A DNA stretch of 44,202 nt from Faecalibacterium sp. CAG:1138 (GCA_000434675.1 HF988635.1:56943-101144); one strand, 5' to 3'; counted from the first letter of the stretch, positions 1-7,480 are shown. Made by a program: numbers and translations. Notes: a model not told the origin generated them from the sequence alone.

Positions 1-60
1 TTTGCCCCTCATCCCCGCAAAGCGGAGCTTCCCCCCGAGGGGAAGCCGACGGCGAAGCGC
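1..60. repeat. intergenic GC-rich double-hairpin element (partial)
   Basis: Two perfect small hairpins sit side by side: CCGC-AAA-GCGG at 15-25 and GCTTCCCC-CCGA-GGGGAAGC at 27-46. The bases around them (CCCCTCATCC..., ...GGCGAAGCGCAC) resemble intergenic repeats that are common in gut Clostridia. That resemblance is from memory and not a search result. The element starts before the window, so its left edge is unknown. No T-run follows, so it is unlikely to be an intrinsic terminator on the + strand. Confidence 0.4.
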
Positions 61-117
61 ACATTTTGGGAAAAATCAAAATTATCGGGATTCTTTTTTC
101 AAAACGGCGTTTTTCGG

Positions 118-146
118 TTGACAAGGTTCGGTTTTTATGTTATTTT
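118..146 (+). promoter_or_regulatory. sigma-A type promoter of the xpt unit
   Basis: A perfect -35 box TTGACA (118-123) is followed after 17 bases by TATTTT (141-146), which keeps the T-A-T...T positions of the -10 consensus. Transcription would start near 153, about 23 bases before the riboswitch aptamer, as expected for an RNA leader switch. Confidence 0.7.
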
Positions 147-175
147 GTAAGCGTCATCGGACATAACCGAATATT

Positions 176-246
176 TGCCAATATAGGTTTGAATATGAAG
201 GCTCAAACGTTTCTACCGCACACCGGAAAAGTTGCGACTATTGGTG
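176..246 (+). promoter_or_regulatory. guanine-type purine riboswitch aptamer (variant)
   Basis: The three-way-junction core is readable. P1 is CCAATA (178-183) with TATTGG (239-244). P2 is GTTTGA (187-192) with TCAAAC (203-208). J2/3 is GTTTCTACC (209-217). P3 is short (218-221 with 231-235, one bulged base), and J3/1 is GACTA (236-240). The C at 238 matches C74 of the family, which pairs with guanine; adenine switches have U there. Loop L2 keeps GG (200-201) and L3 keeps CC (223-224) for the loop-loop contact, but both loops are longer than the usual seven bases. Downstream, TAAGGGGGA/TCCCTCTTA (255-276) forms an extra hairpin before the terminator at 292-317. The next gene is xpt, a classical target of guanine riboswitches. 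Confidence 0.85.
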
Positions 247-291
247 GGATAGCTTAAGGGGGAGAAGTCCCTCTTAGCGGTACCTGTATTG

Positions 292-317
292 GCAGACAAG
301 AAGTTGTCTGCTTTTTT
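292..317 (+). terminator. riboswitch-controlled intrinsic terminator
   Basis: GCAGACAA (292-299), loop GAAG, TTGTCTGC (304-311), then six T. It lies between the guanine aptamer and the xpt start at 334, so it is the expression platform: ligand binding should leave it free to form and stop transcription. The sequence TATTGGCA (287-294) overlaps its 5' arm and is the exact complement of TGCCAATA (176-183), the 5' strand of P1, giving a plausible antiterminator. Confidence 0.88.
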
Positions 318-333
318 GTTTATCGGAGTTTAT

Positions 334-909
334 ATGGAGCTTTTGGAAAATCGAATTTTAACCGAAGGGGAAGTGCTGGACGGCGGAGTGCTTAAGGTGG
401 GAAGTTTTTTGAATCAACAAGTTGATTCAAAGCTTTTGGCCGAAATGGCGGACGAAGTGGCGAGGCGGTTTTCGGGGAAGAAGATTGACAAGGTTCTGAC
501 GATCGAGGCGTCGGGGATTCCGTTTGCGACGGCGGTTGCTTTGAGAGTGGGCGTAAACATGGTTTATGCGAAAAAGCACAAGTCGAAAAACGTTTCGGGC
601 GACGTATATAAGGCGGAAGTGGCAAGCTACACGCACGGGAACGTAAGCGACGTGGTGGTGGCGAAGGATTACATTAAGCGCGGCGAAAAAGTGCTTATCT
701 GCGACGACTTTCTGGCCGTCGGGAATGCAATTCGGGGGCTGCTGGAAATAGTTCGCCAGGCGGGCGCCGAAGCGGTGGGCTGCGCGATAGAGATCGAAAA
801 AGGATTTCAGAAGGGCGGAGATAAGCTGAGAGAAGAAGGAGTGGACGTTTTTTCGCTGGCAATCGTGGAAGATATGTCGGACGGAAAAATCACCTTCAGA
901 AAACAATAA
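334..909 (+). CDS. xpt: xanthine phosphoribosyltransferase
   Basis: Salvages xanthine by transferring it to PRPP to give XMP, in the cytoplasm. The 191-residue protein has the family length (about 190) and the N-terminal pattern MELLENRIL...G...LKVGSFLNQQVD seen in Gram-positive Xpt. It also has a PRPP-binding loop region LICDDFLAVGNAIRG (acidic pair followed by a small-residue loop). The ATG at 334 is chosen because GGAG (325-328) stands five bases upstream and because an earlier in-frame start (289) would lie inside the terminator hairpin. It is the first gene after the guanine riboswitch, and a nucleoside uptake system follows 57 bp downstream without a strong terminator, so the two may be co-transcribed and repressed together by guanine. 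Confidence in the function is high because sequence and control element agree. Confidence 0.93.
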   Translation: MELLENRILTEGEVLDGGVLKVGSFLNQQVDSKLLAEMADEVARRFSGKKIDKVLTIEASGIPFATAVALRVGVNMVYAKKHKSKNVSGDVYKAEVASYTHGNVSDVVVAKDYIKRGEKVLICDDFLAVGNAIRGLLEIVRQAGAEAVGCAIEIEKGFQKGGDKLREEGVDVFSLAIVEDMSDGKITFRKQ

Positions 910-915
910 TACGAA

Positions 916-933
916 ATGTAAAGATTTTTACAT
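916..933. promoter_or_regulatory. inverted repeat between xpt and the nucleoside-binding gene
   Basis: ATGTAAA-GATT-TTTACAT is a perfect 7-4-7 inverted repeat in the 57-bp gap. It has no T-run typical of a terminator, and no convincing -35/-10 pair lies next to it. It may be a weak RNA hairpin or an operator; the role is unknown. Confidence 0.3.
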
Positions 934-966
934 AAAAACAAAATGGCGAAAGCCGAAGGAGACACT

Positions 967-2265
967 ATGAAGAAGTTTTTAGTTATCATGTTGTGCGTGG
1001 CAGTTCTTGCCGGCATGTGCGTATCGTTCGCGGCTTGCGGCGGCGACGGTAGTGCCGATATCAAAGTCGGCGTTATCTGGGTCGGTGACGCTACCGAAGG
1101 TTACACCGAAGCTCACATCAAAGGCGTTGAAACCGCTGTTGCTAACATCGAAAAACAAGGCAAAAAGGTTGAGGTGCTCACCAAAGAACTCGTGAAAGAA
1201 GACGATTCTTGCGCGGCTGCCGCCAGAGATCTGGTTGCGGAAGGCTGCACCCTCATTTTCTCCAACAGCTACGGCCATCAAGACTATATGGCGCAGGTTG
1301 CGGGCGAATATCCTGACATCACTTTCGTTTCCGCTACGGGCGACTACGCCGCTCTTACCGGCCTTAAAAACTTCAAAAACGCTTTCACCTATTGCTACGA
1401 AGGCAGATACGTTTCCGGCATCGTTGCGGGTATGAAACTTAAAGAGCTTCTGGATAACGGCACCGTTTCCAAAGAAAAAACCCCGCAAAGCTTCGAGGGC
1501 GACAACGTTAAAGTCGGCTACGTCGGCGCATATACCTACGCTGAAGTTATTTCCGGTTACACCGCGTTTTTGCTGGGCGTTCAGTCTATCGTTCCTAACA
1601 CCGTGATGGAAGTTCAATTCACCGACAGCTGGTTCGACATCGACAAAGAAGCTAAAGCCGCAGAAACCCTCGTCAACAACGGCTGTGGCATCATCTCCCA
1701 GCACGCTGACAGCACCGGCGCGCCTTCCAAAATCGAAGAACTTTTGAAACAGGGCAAGGTTTGCTACTCCGTGGGCTACAACGTGGATATGCTGTCCGTC
1801 GCTCCGAACGCCGCTTTGACTTCGGCTACCAACGACTGGTCCGTTTACTATGAATATGCAATCGGTCAAGCTCTTAAGGGCGAAGAAATCGCCACCAACT
1901 GGGCTCACGGCTACGCTCTCACCTCTTCCGATCGCGACGCCGTAGGCGTTACCACACTCGGTAAATCCGTTGCGGCAGGCACCCAAGAAGCCGTTGACAG
2001 CACCATCGCCAAAATCAAATCCGGCGAGCTTCACGTTTTCGACATCAGCACCTTCACCGTTGGCGGCGCTAAACTCGAAACCTACACCTTCGATTCCACC
2101 ATCATCGATTTCACCACCATGAAGGTTAAATACCCTGGTCAAAAATACGAAGCAATCAAAGCCGACGGCGACGTCAGATACTTTGCCGAATCCGAATTCC
2201 GTTCCGCTCCGTATTTCTCCGTCAACATCGATGGCATCAAATGGCTTAACAAAACTATGGCCTAG
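967..2265 (+). CDS. BMP family (PnrA/BmpA-like) nucleoside-binding lipoprotein
   Basis: Extracytoplasmic solute-binding protein of the Bmp/PnrA family, which captures purine nucleosides and hands them to an ABC transporter. The 432-residue protein begins with a lipoprotein signal: KK, a hydrophobic stretch and Cys24 in SFAAC. The mature part starts with the family pattern IKVGVIWVGDATEGYTEAHIKG, and later has NSYGHQDYMAQVA...FVSATGD and GIISQHADSTGAP. The ATG at 967 is preceded five bases upstream by AAGGAG (956-961); an in-frame ATG at 943 lacks such a site. Codon use differs sharply from its neighbours (ACC, GCT, AAC and GTT preferred over ACG and GCG), which suggests very high expression. 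A strong terminator follows at 2301-2340, consistent with making more binding protein than transporter. The nucleoside specificity is inferred from family and xpt neighbourhood. Confidence 0.9.
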   Translation: MKKFLVIMLCVAVLAGMCVSFAACGGDGSADIKVGVIWVGDATEGYTEAHIKGVETAVANIEKQGKKVEVLTKELVKEDDSCAAAARDLVAEGCTLIFSNSYGHQDYMAQVAGEYPDITFVSATGDYAALTGLKNFKNAFTYCYEGRYVSGIVAGMKLKELLDNGTVSKEKTPQSFEGDNVKVGYVGAYTYAEVISGYTAFLLGVQSIVPNTVMEVQFTDSWFDIDKEAKAAETLVNNGCGIISQHADSTGAPSKIEELLKQGKVCYSVGYNVDMLSVAPNAALTSATNDWSVYYEYAIGQALKGEEIATNWAHGYALTSSDRDAVGVTTLGKSVAAGTQEAVDSTIAKIKSGELHVFDISTFTVGGAKLETYTFDSTIIDFTTMKVKYPGQKYEAIKADGDVRYFAESEFRSAPYFSVNIDGIKWLNKTMA

Positions 2266-2300
2266 TAAAAAAGGTCTTTAAGCATTGAGTTTTGAAACGA

Positions 2301-2340
2301 GGAGAGGCGATTTGTTTCGCCTCTCCGATATTTCTTTTTT
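2301..2340 (+). terminator. internal terminator between binding protein and ABC ATPase
   Basis: GGAGAGGCGA (2301-2310), loop TTTGTT, TCGCCTCTCC (2317-2326): ten perfect pairs, followed by a T-rich run (2331-2340). It sits 35 bases after the binding-protein stop and 22 bases before the ATPase start. It probably attenuates read-through, so the transporter subunits are made at a lower level than the lipoprotein. Confidence 0.85.
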
Positions 2341-2362
2341 ACACCCCGACAAGGAAACATTT

Positions 2363-3898
2363 ATGACAAAGGCGATAGAGCTTAAAAACATATCCAAAAG
2401 ATTCGGCGAGGTTTACGCCAACAAAAACATTAACTTCGAAATCAATTACGGCGAAGTTTTGTCGCTTCTGGGCGAAAACGGCAGCGGCAAAACCACCCTT
2501 ATGAATATACTTTCGGGCATCTATTTCCCGGACGAGGGCGAAATTACGGTGGAAGGAAAGGAAGTGAAAATCCTTTCTCCTAAAGACAGCTTTGCGCTCG
2601 GAATAGGTATGGTGCATCAGCACTTCAAGCTGGTGGACGTTTTTACCGCGACCGAAAACATCGTGCTGGGCCTCGAGGGCAAATTTTTGCTGGACAGAAA
2701 GGCCGCGGGAGCGAAAATCAAAGAGCTTGCCGATAAGTACGGCTTCGAAATCGACCTCGACAAAAAAATCTACGACATGTCGGTTTCGGAAAAACAGACG
2801 GTTGAAATTATCAAAATTTTATACAGGGGAGCGAAAATCCTCATTCTGGACGAACCGACGGCGGTTCTGACGCCGCAGGAAACGGAAAAACTGTTTTCGG
2901 TCGTCAGAAAAATGCGCGCAGACGGTAAGGCCGTGGTCATCATTACCCACAAGCTGAACGAGGTTATGGAAATTTCGGACAGGGTGGCCATTTTGAGAAA
3001 AGGCGAATACGTCGGCTCGGTGAAAACCTCCGAAACGAACGAACAGCAGCTTACGGAAATGATGGTGGGCGAAAAAGTGGAACTTAACATCAATCGCTCT
3101 AAGCCGCACGATCAGAGAGTGAAAATCGAGATAAGAAACCTCACTTGCGTCAACAAGTACGGCGTGAAAGCTTTGGACAACGTTTCGTTTGACATCAAGA
3201 GCGGCGAAATTCTGGGCATTGCGGGAGTTGCGGGAAGCGGACAAAGAGAGCTGCTGGAGGCCGTTGCCGGACTTCAGAAATGCGAAGCGGGAAGCTCCAT
3301 CGAATATAAGCACAACGACGGCAACGTGCATCACCTGACGAGCAAGTCGCCGAGAGAAATAAAAGAGCTGGGAATATCGCTGGCGTTCGTGCCGGAGGAC
3401 AGACTGGGCATGGGCCTCGTCGGAAATATGGGCATGACGGGCAATATGCTTATAAGAAGCTACAGAAAGGGCAGTTTGCCGTTTTTGGACACCGTTACGC
3501 CAAAGAACCTCGCAACGGATATTAAGGAAAGGTTGTCGGTGCTGACGCCGTCGGTTTCGACGCCGGTCAGAAAGCTGTCGGGCGGCAACGTGCAGAAGGT
3601 GCTGGTCGGGCGCGAAATCGCAAACGCTCCGACGGTGCTTATGACGGCTTACGCGGTGAGAGGACTTGACATAAACACCTCTTACGTCATTTATAACATT
3701 CTGAACGAACAAAAGGAAAAAGGCGTGGCCGTGGTTTACGTCGGAGAAGATCTGGACGTGCTTCTGGCGCTGTCGGACAGGATTCTGGTGCTTTGCGGCG
3801 GCAAGATAAGCGGCATCGTGGACGCGAGAACCGCTACCAAGCAACAGATCGGCGCGCTTATGACAAAACACTCGGAGGGACAAAATGAAAAGAACTGA
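2363..3898 (+). CDS. nucleoside ABC transporter, double ATP-binding subunit (NupA/YufO-like)
   Basis: Cytoplasmic ATPase driving nucleoside uptake with the two membrane subunits that follow. The 511-residue protein contains two ABC domains. The first has Walker A GENGSGKTT, Q-loop VHQHFKL, a diverged signature (SVSEKQ) and Walker B ILILDEPTAVLTPQE. The second has GVAGSGQRE, where the Walker A lysine is replaced, as usual in sugar/nucleoside ATPases of the RbsA/MglA type, then signature LSGGNVQK and a weak Walker B (VLMTAYAVRGLD). The AYAVRGLD segment departs from the family's usual PTRGLD. The ATG at 2363 has AAGGAAA (2351-2357) in front; an upstream in-frame start would run through the terminator hairpin. 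The end overlaps the first permease gene by 14 bp, so translation is coupled. Confidence 0.92.
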   Translation: MTKAIELKNISKRFGEVYANKNINFEINYGEVLSLLGENGSGKTTLMNILSGIYFPDEGEITVEGKEVKILSPKDSFALGIGMVHQHFKLVDVFTATENIVLGLEGKFLLDRKAAGAKIKELADKYGFEIDLDKKIYDMSVSEKQTVEIIKILYRGAKILILDEPTAVLTPQETEKLFSVVRKMRADGKAVVIITHKLNEVMEISDRVAILRKGEYVGSVKTSETNEQQLTEMMVGEKVELNINRSKPHDQRVKIEIRNLTCVNKYGVKALDNVSFDIKSGEILGIAGVAGSGQRELLEAVAGLQKCEAGSSIEYKHNDGNVHHLTSKSPREIKELGISLAFVPEDRLGMGLVGNMGMTGNMLIRSYRKGSLPFLDTVTPKNLATDIKERLSVLTPSVSTPVRKLSGGNVQKVLVGREIANAPTVLMTAYAVRGLDINTSYVIYNILNEQKEKGVAVVYVGEDLDVLLALSDRILVLCGGKISGIVDARTATKQQIGALMTKHSEGQNEKN

Positions 3899-5012
3899 AG
3901 CCTGCGGCGCAAAAAGCCCGTTCGTCAGAATTTCGCAACGTAACGACATATCCCCTAAACAGCGACTTATTATAAGAGCCGCCTCGGTTGCGGTTGCAAT
4001 TTTGGTTGACGCGCTTTTCATACTTATCGTTTCGGGCAAAAATCCGTTTCTGGCGTTCGGAAAAATCTTCGAGGGAACTTTCGGAAACAAAATCAAATTC
4101 ACCGAAACCGTGAAGGAAACCTTTTTGCTTTTGGGAGTGGCAATCGCGCTGTTCCCTGCGTATAAAATGAAGTTCTGGAACGTCGGCGGGCAGGGGCAAA
4201 TTCTTATGGGCGCGCTGGCCGCGGCGGCAATAATGAAAAAATTTCCGGACGTACCGAACTTTTTGCTTATTCTGATTATGCTTTTGGCCGCAATCGTCGC
4301 GGGCGCGGCGTGGGGAATGATTCCCGCCGTGTTTAAGGCATTCTGGAACACCAACGAAACCCTTTTCACGCTTATGATGAACTACGTTGCCATTCAGTTC
4401 GTGGTGCTGTACGTCGAGAAGAACAGAGGGTTGACGTCGTCGAGTCTGGGCATTATAAACGGCATAGATAAGTCGGGCTGGCTGCCGGTTCTGGGGAACG
4501 CCACGGTGCTTCCGGCAATTCTGATTTCCGTCATTTTGGTGGCAATGTACTTCTATATCGTCAGAAGCAAGCAGGGCTACGAGGTTACGGTCGTCGGCGA
4601 AAGCCTGAACACGGCCAGATACGCGGGTATCAACGTGAAAGCCGTCATTATCCGCACGATGGCAATTTCCGGCGCGGTGTGCGGCTTTATCGGATTTTTG
4701 TACGTTTCCGGCCTCAATCACACCATTTCGGACAGCACATCGGGTAGCTACGGCTTTACGGCGGTTATCGTTTGCTGGCTGGCCAACCTGAATCCGTTTT
4801 TGATGATACTGTATTCGCTGATAATCGTCTTCTTCCAAAAGGGAGGACTCAGCTTGCAGAGCAGCAAAATTTCGCCGGCGCTTAACAGCTATTCGTCGGA
4901 AATCATTATCGCGGTGTTCCTGTTCAGCCTGCTTATAAGCAACTTTTTCATTAAATACAGAGTTCAGTTCCGCAAAAAAGAAAAAGAAACGGAAAGCGTG
5001 GAGGGCAAATAG
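3885..5012 (+). CDS. nucleoside ABC transporter permease 1 (NupB/YufP-like)
   Basis: Integral membrane subunit of the BPD_transp_2 (branched-chain amino acid/sugar type) permease family. It has 375 residues with about ten hydrophobic segments, the first at roughly residues 27-47. Recognisable stretches are FWNVGGQGQILMGALAA and TVVGESLNTARYAGIN, the latter being the conserved cytoplasmic loop of this family (GxNxxAAxYAGI type) that contacts the ATPase. The start at 3885 has GGAGGGA (3874-3880) in front and lies inside the ATPase gene. The stop is one base before the second permease. Two different permeases plus a double ATPase and a Bmp lipoprotein are the standard composition of bacterial guanosine/nucleoside importers. 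Confidence 0.9.
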   Translation: MKRTEACGAKSPFVRISQRNDISPKQRLIIRAASVAVAILVDALFILIVSGKNPFLAFGKIFEGTFGNKIKFTETVKETFLLLGVAIALFPAYKMKFWNVGGQGQILMGALAAAAIMKKFPDVPNFLLILIMLLAAIVAGAAWGMIPAVFKAFWNTNETLFTLMMNYVAIQFVVLYVEKNRGLTSSSLGIINGIDKSGWLPVLGNATVLPAILISVILVAMYFYIVRSKQGYEVTVVGESLNTARYAGINVKAVIIRTMAISGAVCGFIGFLYVSGLNHTISDSTSGSYGFTAVIVCWLANLNPFLMILYSLIIVFFQKGGLSLQSSKISPALNSYSSEIIIAVFLFSLLISNFFIKYRVQFRKKEKETESVEGK

Positions 5013-5013
5013 T

Positions 5014-6015
5014 ATGATGACGTTTGACAATATTATTTCCTGGATAATGTCGGCAGTCGTGTTCGGAACGATAATCATGCTGTCGTCCTGCGGCGAAATT
5101 CTGACGGAAAAATCGGGACATCTGAATTTGGGTGTGCCGGGAATTATGTATATAAGCGGTTTTTCGGCTTTCTACGTCGCGTATTCCTACGAAAACTCGA
5201 CGGAGCATCCGTACGCGTTTCTGGCGGTGGTGCTGCCGATGCTGATCGCTTTGGCGGTGGGCGCGCTGTTCGGACTTTTGTACAGCTTTATGACCACGAG
5301 TCTTAAGTGCAATCAGAACGTCGTCGGCCTCATTATAACCAGCCTCGGCGTGGGTATGGGCAAATTTCTGAGCGGCGTTCTTTTTAAGGAAGCGAGCGCA
5401 AAGGCCGCGTTTACGGCTTCGGCTTTCACGAAAAGATTGCCTATTAACTTTTCGAGCCACGTTATGCAGGGGCTTTGGAACACGCTGTTCGGCTACGGCT
5501 TTATGATATATCTTGCAGTGGCGGTGGCGGTGCTTTTGCACCTCTTCTTCACGAAAACCCGCCCGGGCCTCAACCTCAGAGCAGTGGGCGAAAGCCCTGC
5601 CACGGCAGACGCCGCGGGCATAAACGTTACGAAATATAAATACGTCGCGACGGTCTGCGGGTGCGCGCTTTGCGGACTTGCAAGTACGGTGTATCTCTTT
5701 ATGTTCTCGGGCGGCGGCGGACTTTGGGCAACCACGAACAACATCGAAGCTATCGGCTGGCTGGCCGTTGCGCTGGTTATCTTTTCCACTTGGAAACCGG
5801 TGCACCTCATCTGGGGTTCGTATTTGTTCGGCCTGCTGTACTGGGCGTATAACTACGCTCCGGCTGTGTTCAAAATCAGCATTCCGGTTCAGCTTTGGCA
5901 GATGCTTCCGTACGTCGTTACGATCGTCGTTCTGATTCTGACGAGCATGCGCAAAAAACGCGAAAATCAACCGCCTCAAGGACTGGGCGTCCCGTATTTC
6001 AGGGAAGAAAGATAA
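5014..6015 (+). CDS. nucleoside ABC transporter permease 2 (NupC/YufQ-like)
   Basis: Second membrane subunit of the importer, 333 residues and very hydrophobic. It has the family features SGHLNLGVPGIMYISG near residue 33 and LNLRAVGESPATADAAGIN near residue 188, the coupling loop that mirrors the one in permease 1. Two adjacent ATG codons (5014 and 5017) could start it; GGAGG at 5000-5004 supports either. It directly follows permease 1 and is closed by the terminator at 6028-6052, so it is the last gene of the purine unit. Confidence 0.9.
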   Translation: MMTFDNIISWIMSAVVFGTIIMLSSCGEILTEKSGHLNLGVPGIMYISGFSAFYVAYSYENSTEHPYAFLAVVLPMLIALAVGALFGLLYSFMTTSLKCNQNVVGLIITSLGVGMGKFLSGVLFKEASAKAAFTASAFTKRLPINFSSHVMQGLWNTLFGYGFMIYLAVAVAVLLHLFFTKTRPGLNLRAVGESPATADAAGINVTKYKYVATVCGCALCGLASTVYLFMFSGGGGLWATTNNIEAIGWLAVALVIFSTWKPVHLIWGSYLFGLLYWAYNYAPAVFKISIPVQLWQMLPYVVTIVVLILTSMRKKRENQPPQGLGVPYFREER

Positions 6016-6027
6016 AACCGATAAAAG

Positions 6028-6052
6028 CCGACCGCAGTTGCGGTCGGTTTTT
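6028..6052 (+). terminator. terminator of the nucleoside transporter unit
   Basis: CCGACCGC (6028-6035), loop AGTT (6036-6039), GCGGTCGG (6040-6047), then five T. A strong intrinsic terminator 12 bases after the permease stop. Confidence 0.9.
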
Positions 6053-6054
6053 GA

Positions 6055-6083
6055 TTGCGTTCGGGAAAAAGTTGTGATATAAT
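6055..6083 (+). promoter_or_regulatory. promoter of the alkD-trmO pair, apparently giving a leaderless mRNA
   Basis: TATAAT (6078-6083) with TTGCGT (6055-6060) exactly 17 bases upstream. The usual start point, about seven bases after the -10 box, is position 6090, the A of the ATG of the next gene. GGAG at 6085-6088 is only one base from the ATG and would not work as a normal ribosome site for it. Confidence 0.65.
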
Positions 6084-6089
6084 CGGAGC

Positions 6090-6800
6090 ATGAAAATAGA
6101 GAATAAACAAGATTACGAAAAATTTTTGGAGCGGCTTCAGGATAGTAAATCCGACGAAACCTACCGAAAAATGAACAAAAATATTTCCGGAACCAAGCAG
6201 GAAATGATCGGTGTAAGAGCGCCGGAGCTTAGGAAAATCGCAAAAGAAGTCTTCAAGGACGGCGGAGTGAAGGGGCTTTTCGAATTCGGCGGGGACAGAT
6301 ATTTCGAGGAGACGACGGCAAGGGGACTTGCGCTCGGCGGCTTCAAAAACCCCGAGGAAATTATGGAATATCTGCCGCGCTTCGTGCGTTCGGTGGACAA
6401 CTGGGCAACCTGCGATATGACGTGCTCCTCCCTTAAGGCGTTTGAAAAACACGGGGAGAAATATTTTGACTATTTCAAGGGTTTAGCACTGTCGAACGAG
6501 GAGTTTATCGCTCGTTTCGGATTTATTATGCTGATGTGCCACTATATGAAGGACGAGTATATCGACGAAATTCTGGCGCTCGCAAAAAGCTTTGAAAACC
6601 ACGCTTACTACGTCGATATGGGGGTGGCGTGGCTGATTTCGGCGGCTATGGTGAAGTTTCCTAAAAAGGCGGAAAACCTGCTTAAAGAACAAAAGCTTAC
6701 GCCGTTCGTGCAGAATAAGGCAATTCAGAAAACGAGAGAAAGCTTCAGAATTTCGGCGGAAGTGAAAAACAGAATTTTGGATTATAAAATGCAAAAATGA
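6090..6800 (+). CDS. DNA alkylation repair protein, AlkD-like HEAT-repeat glycosylase
   Basis: AlkD-type proteins wrap around DNA with HEAT-like helical repeats and remove bulky or positively charged alkylated bases such as 3- and 7-methylpurines. The 236-residue protein matches the family in length, all-helical character and conserved segments: QEMIGVRAPELRKIAKEVFK near residues 36-55, and SVDNWATCDMTCSSLKAF, where the W-D pattern carries the catalytic aspartate of the family. NWATCDM is a typical AlkD active-site segment. The start overlaps the predicted transcription start, making this a leaderless-mRNA candidate. The 3' end overlaps trmO by four bases (ATGA), so both are one unit. Function is inferred from family motifs; substrate is not visible. 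Confidence 0.85.
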   Translation: MKIENKQDYEKFLERLQDSKSDETYRKMNKNISGTKQEMIGVRAPELRKIAKEVFKDGGVKGLFEFGGDRYFEETTARGLALGGFKNPEEIMEYLPRFVRSVDNWATCDMTCSSLKAFEKHGEKYFDYFKGLALSNEEFIARFGFIMLMCHYMKDEYIDEILALAKSFENHAYYVDMGVAWLISAAMVKFPKKAENLLKEQKLTPFVQNKAIQKTRESFRISAEVKNRILDYKMQK

Positions 6801-7465
6801 AAACTGTCGCAAGGATAAAAAACGATTTTAAGTCGAAGTTCGGAGTTCCCAAGCAGAGCGGCACCACGAAGGTGAAATCGTGGGTGGTTTTTGAGCCGGA
6901 ATACAGAAACGACGACGCCTTGAGAGGCTTGGAGGAGTTCAGCCACGTCTGGCTTATCTGGTGCTTCGATCGTAACAAAACCGAAGGTTTTTCGCCGACG
7001 GTGAGGCCGCCGAGGCTTGGCGGAAACAAGCGCGTGGGCGTTTTTGCGACGAGAAGCCCCAACAGACCGAACCCGATAGGGCTGTCGAGCGTAAAGCTTC
7101 TGGAAATAAAAAAGACGGCGGAATATGGCAGTGTGCTGGTGGTTGAAGGCGCCGACCTTATGGACGGCACCGCCATACTGGACGTGAAACCGTACGTTCC
7201 GTATTCGGATCTGCACGTCGAGGCTACGGGAGGTTTCACCGACACCAACAAGCTAAAGCGCTTGACGGTGGAATTTTCGGCCGAAATGCCGAAAAAAATG
7301 ACTTCTGAGCAAAAAGAAGAGCTGGCCTCGGTGCTTTCCGAGGACCCTCGCCCCGCCTATCAAAACGACGAAAACAGAGAATACGGCCTCGATTACGGAG
7401 AGTTTTCCGTCAAATTTAAGGTCAAAGACGGCGTTTTGACCGTTACTTCGGTGACAGAAGCCTGA
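6797..7465 (+). CDS. trmO: tRNA (N6-threonylcarbamoyladenosine 37-N6)-methyltransferase TrmO (TsaA/YaeB family)
   Basis: Uses S-adenosylmethionine to methylate N6 of t6A at position 37 of tRNAs, refining decoding of ACY codons. The 222-residue protein is a beta-barrel TrmO: it begins with VARIKNDFKSKFGVPKQSG, continues with LEEFSHVWLIWCF, and has the hallmark TRSPNRPNPIGLSSVKL and DLMDGTAILDVKPYVPYSD. A C-terminal extension (about residues 150-222) is the usual second domain. It is translationally coupled to the AlkD-like gene (ATGA overlap) and followed by a strong terminator. TcdA, another t6A modification enzyme, is encoded at 37399-38127, so the genome processes t6A twice. Confidence 0.92.
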   Translation: MKTVARIKNDFKSKFGVPKQSGTTKVKSWVVFEPEYRNDDALRGLEEFSHVWLIWCFDRNKTEGFSPTVRPPRLGGNKRVGVFATRSPNRPNPIGLSSVKLLEIKKTAEYGSVLVVEGADLMDGTAILDVKPYVPYSDLHVEATGGFTDTNKLKRLTVEFSAEMPKKMTSEQKEELASVLSEDPRPAYQNDENREYGLDYGEFSVKFKVKDGVLTVTSVTEA

Positions 7466-7480
7466 AATTCGTCTAAAAAC

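Noticed and set aside
66..257. A 63-codon open frame over the riboswitch
   Set aside because: It covers the promoter and aptamer, has no ribosome site and its sequence is explained by the RNA structure.
2819..4369. A 516-codon frame on the minus strand opposite the ABC ATPase and permease
   Set aside because: Its composition is the shadow of the strongly biased coding strand, and the + strand frame carries clear ABC motifs.
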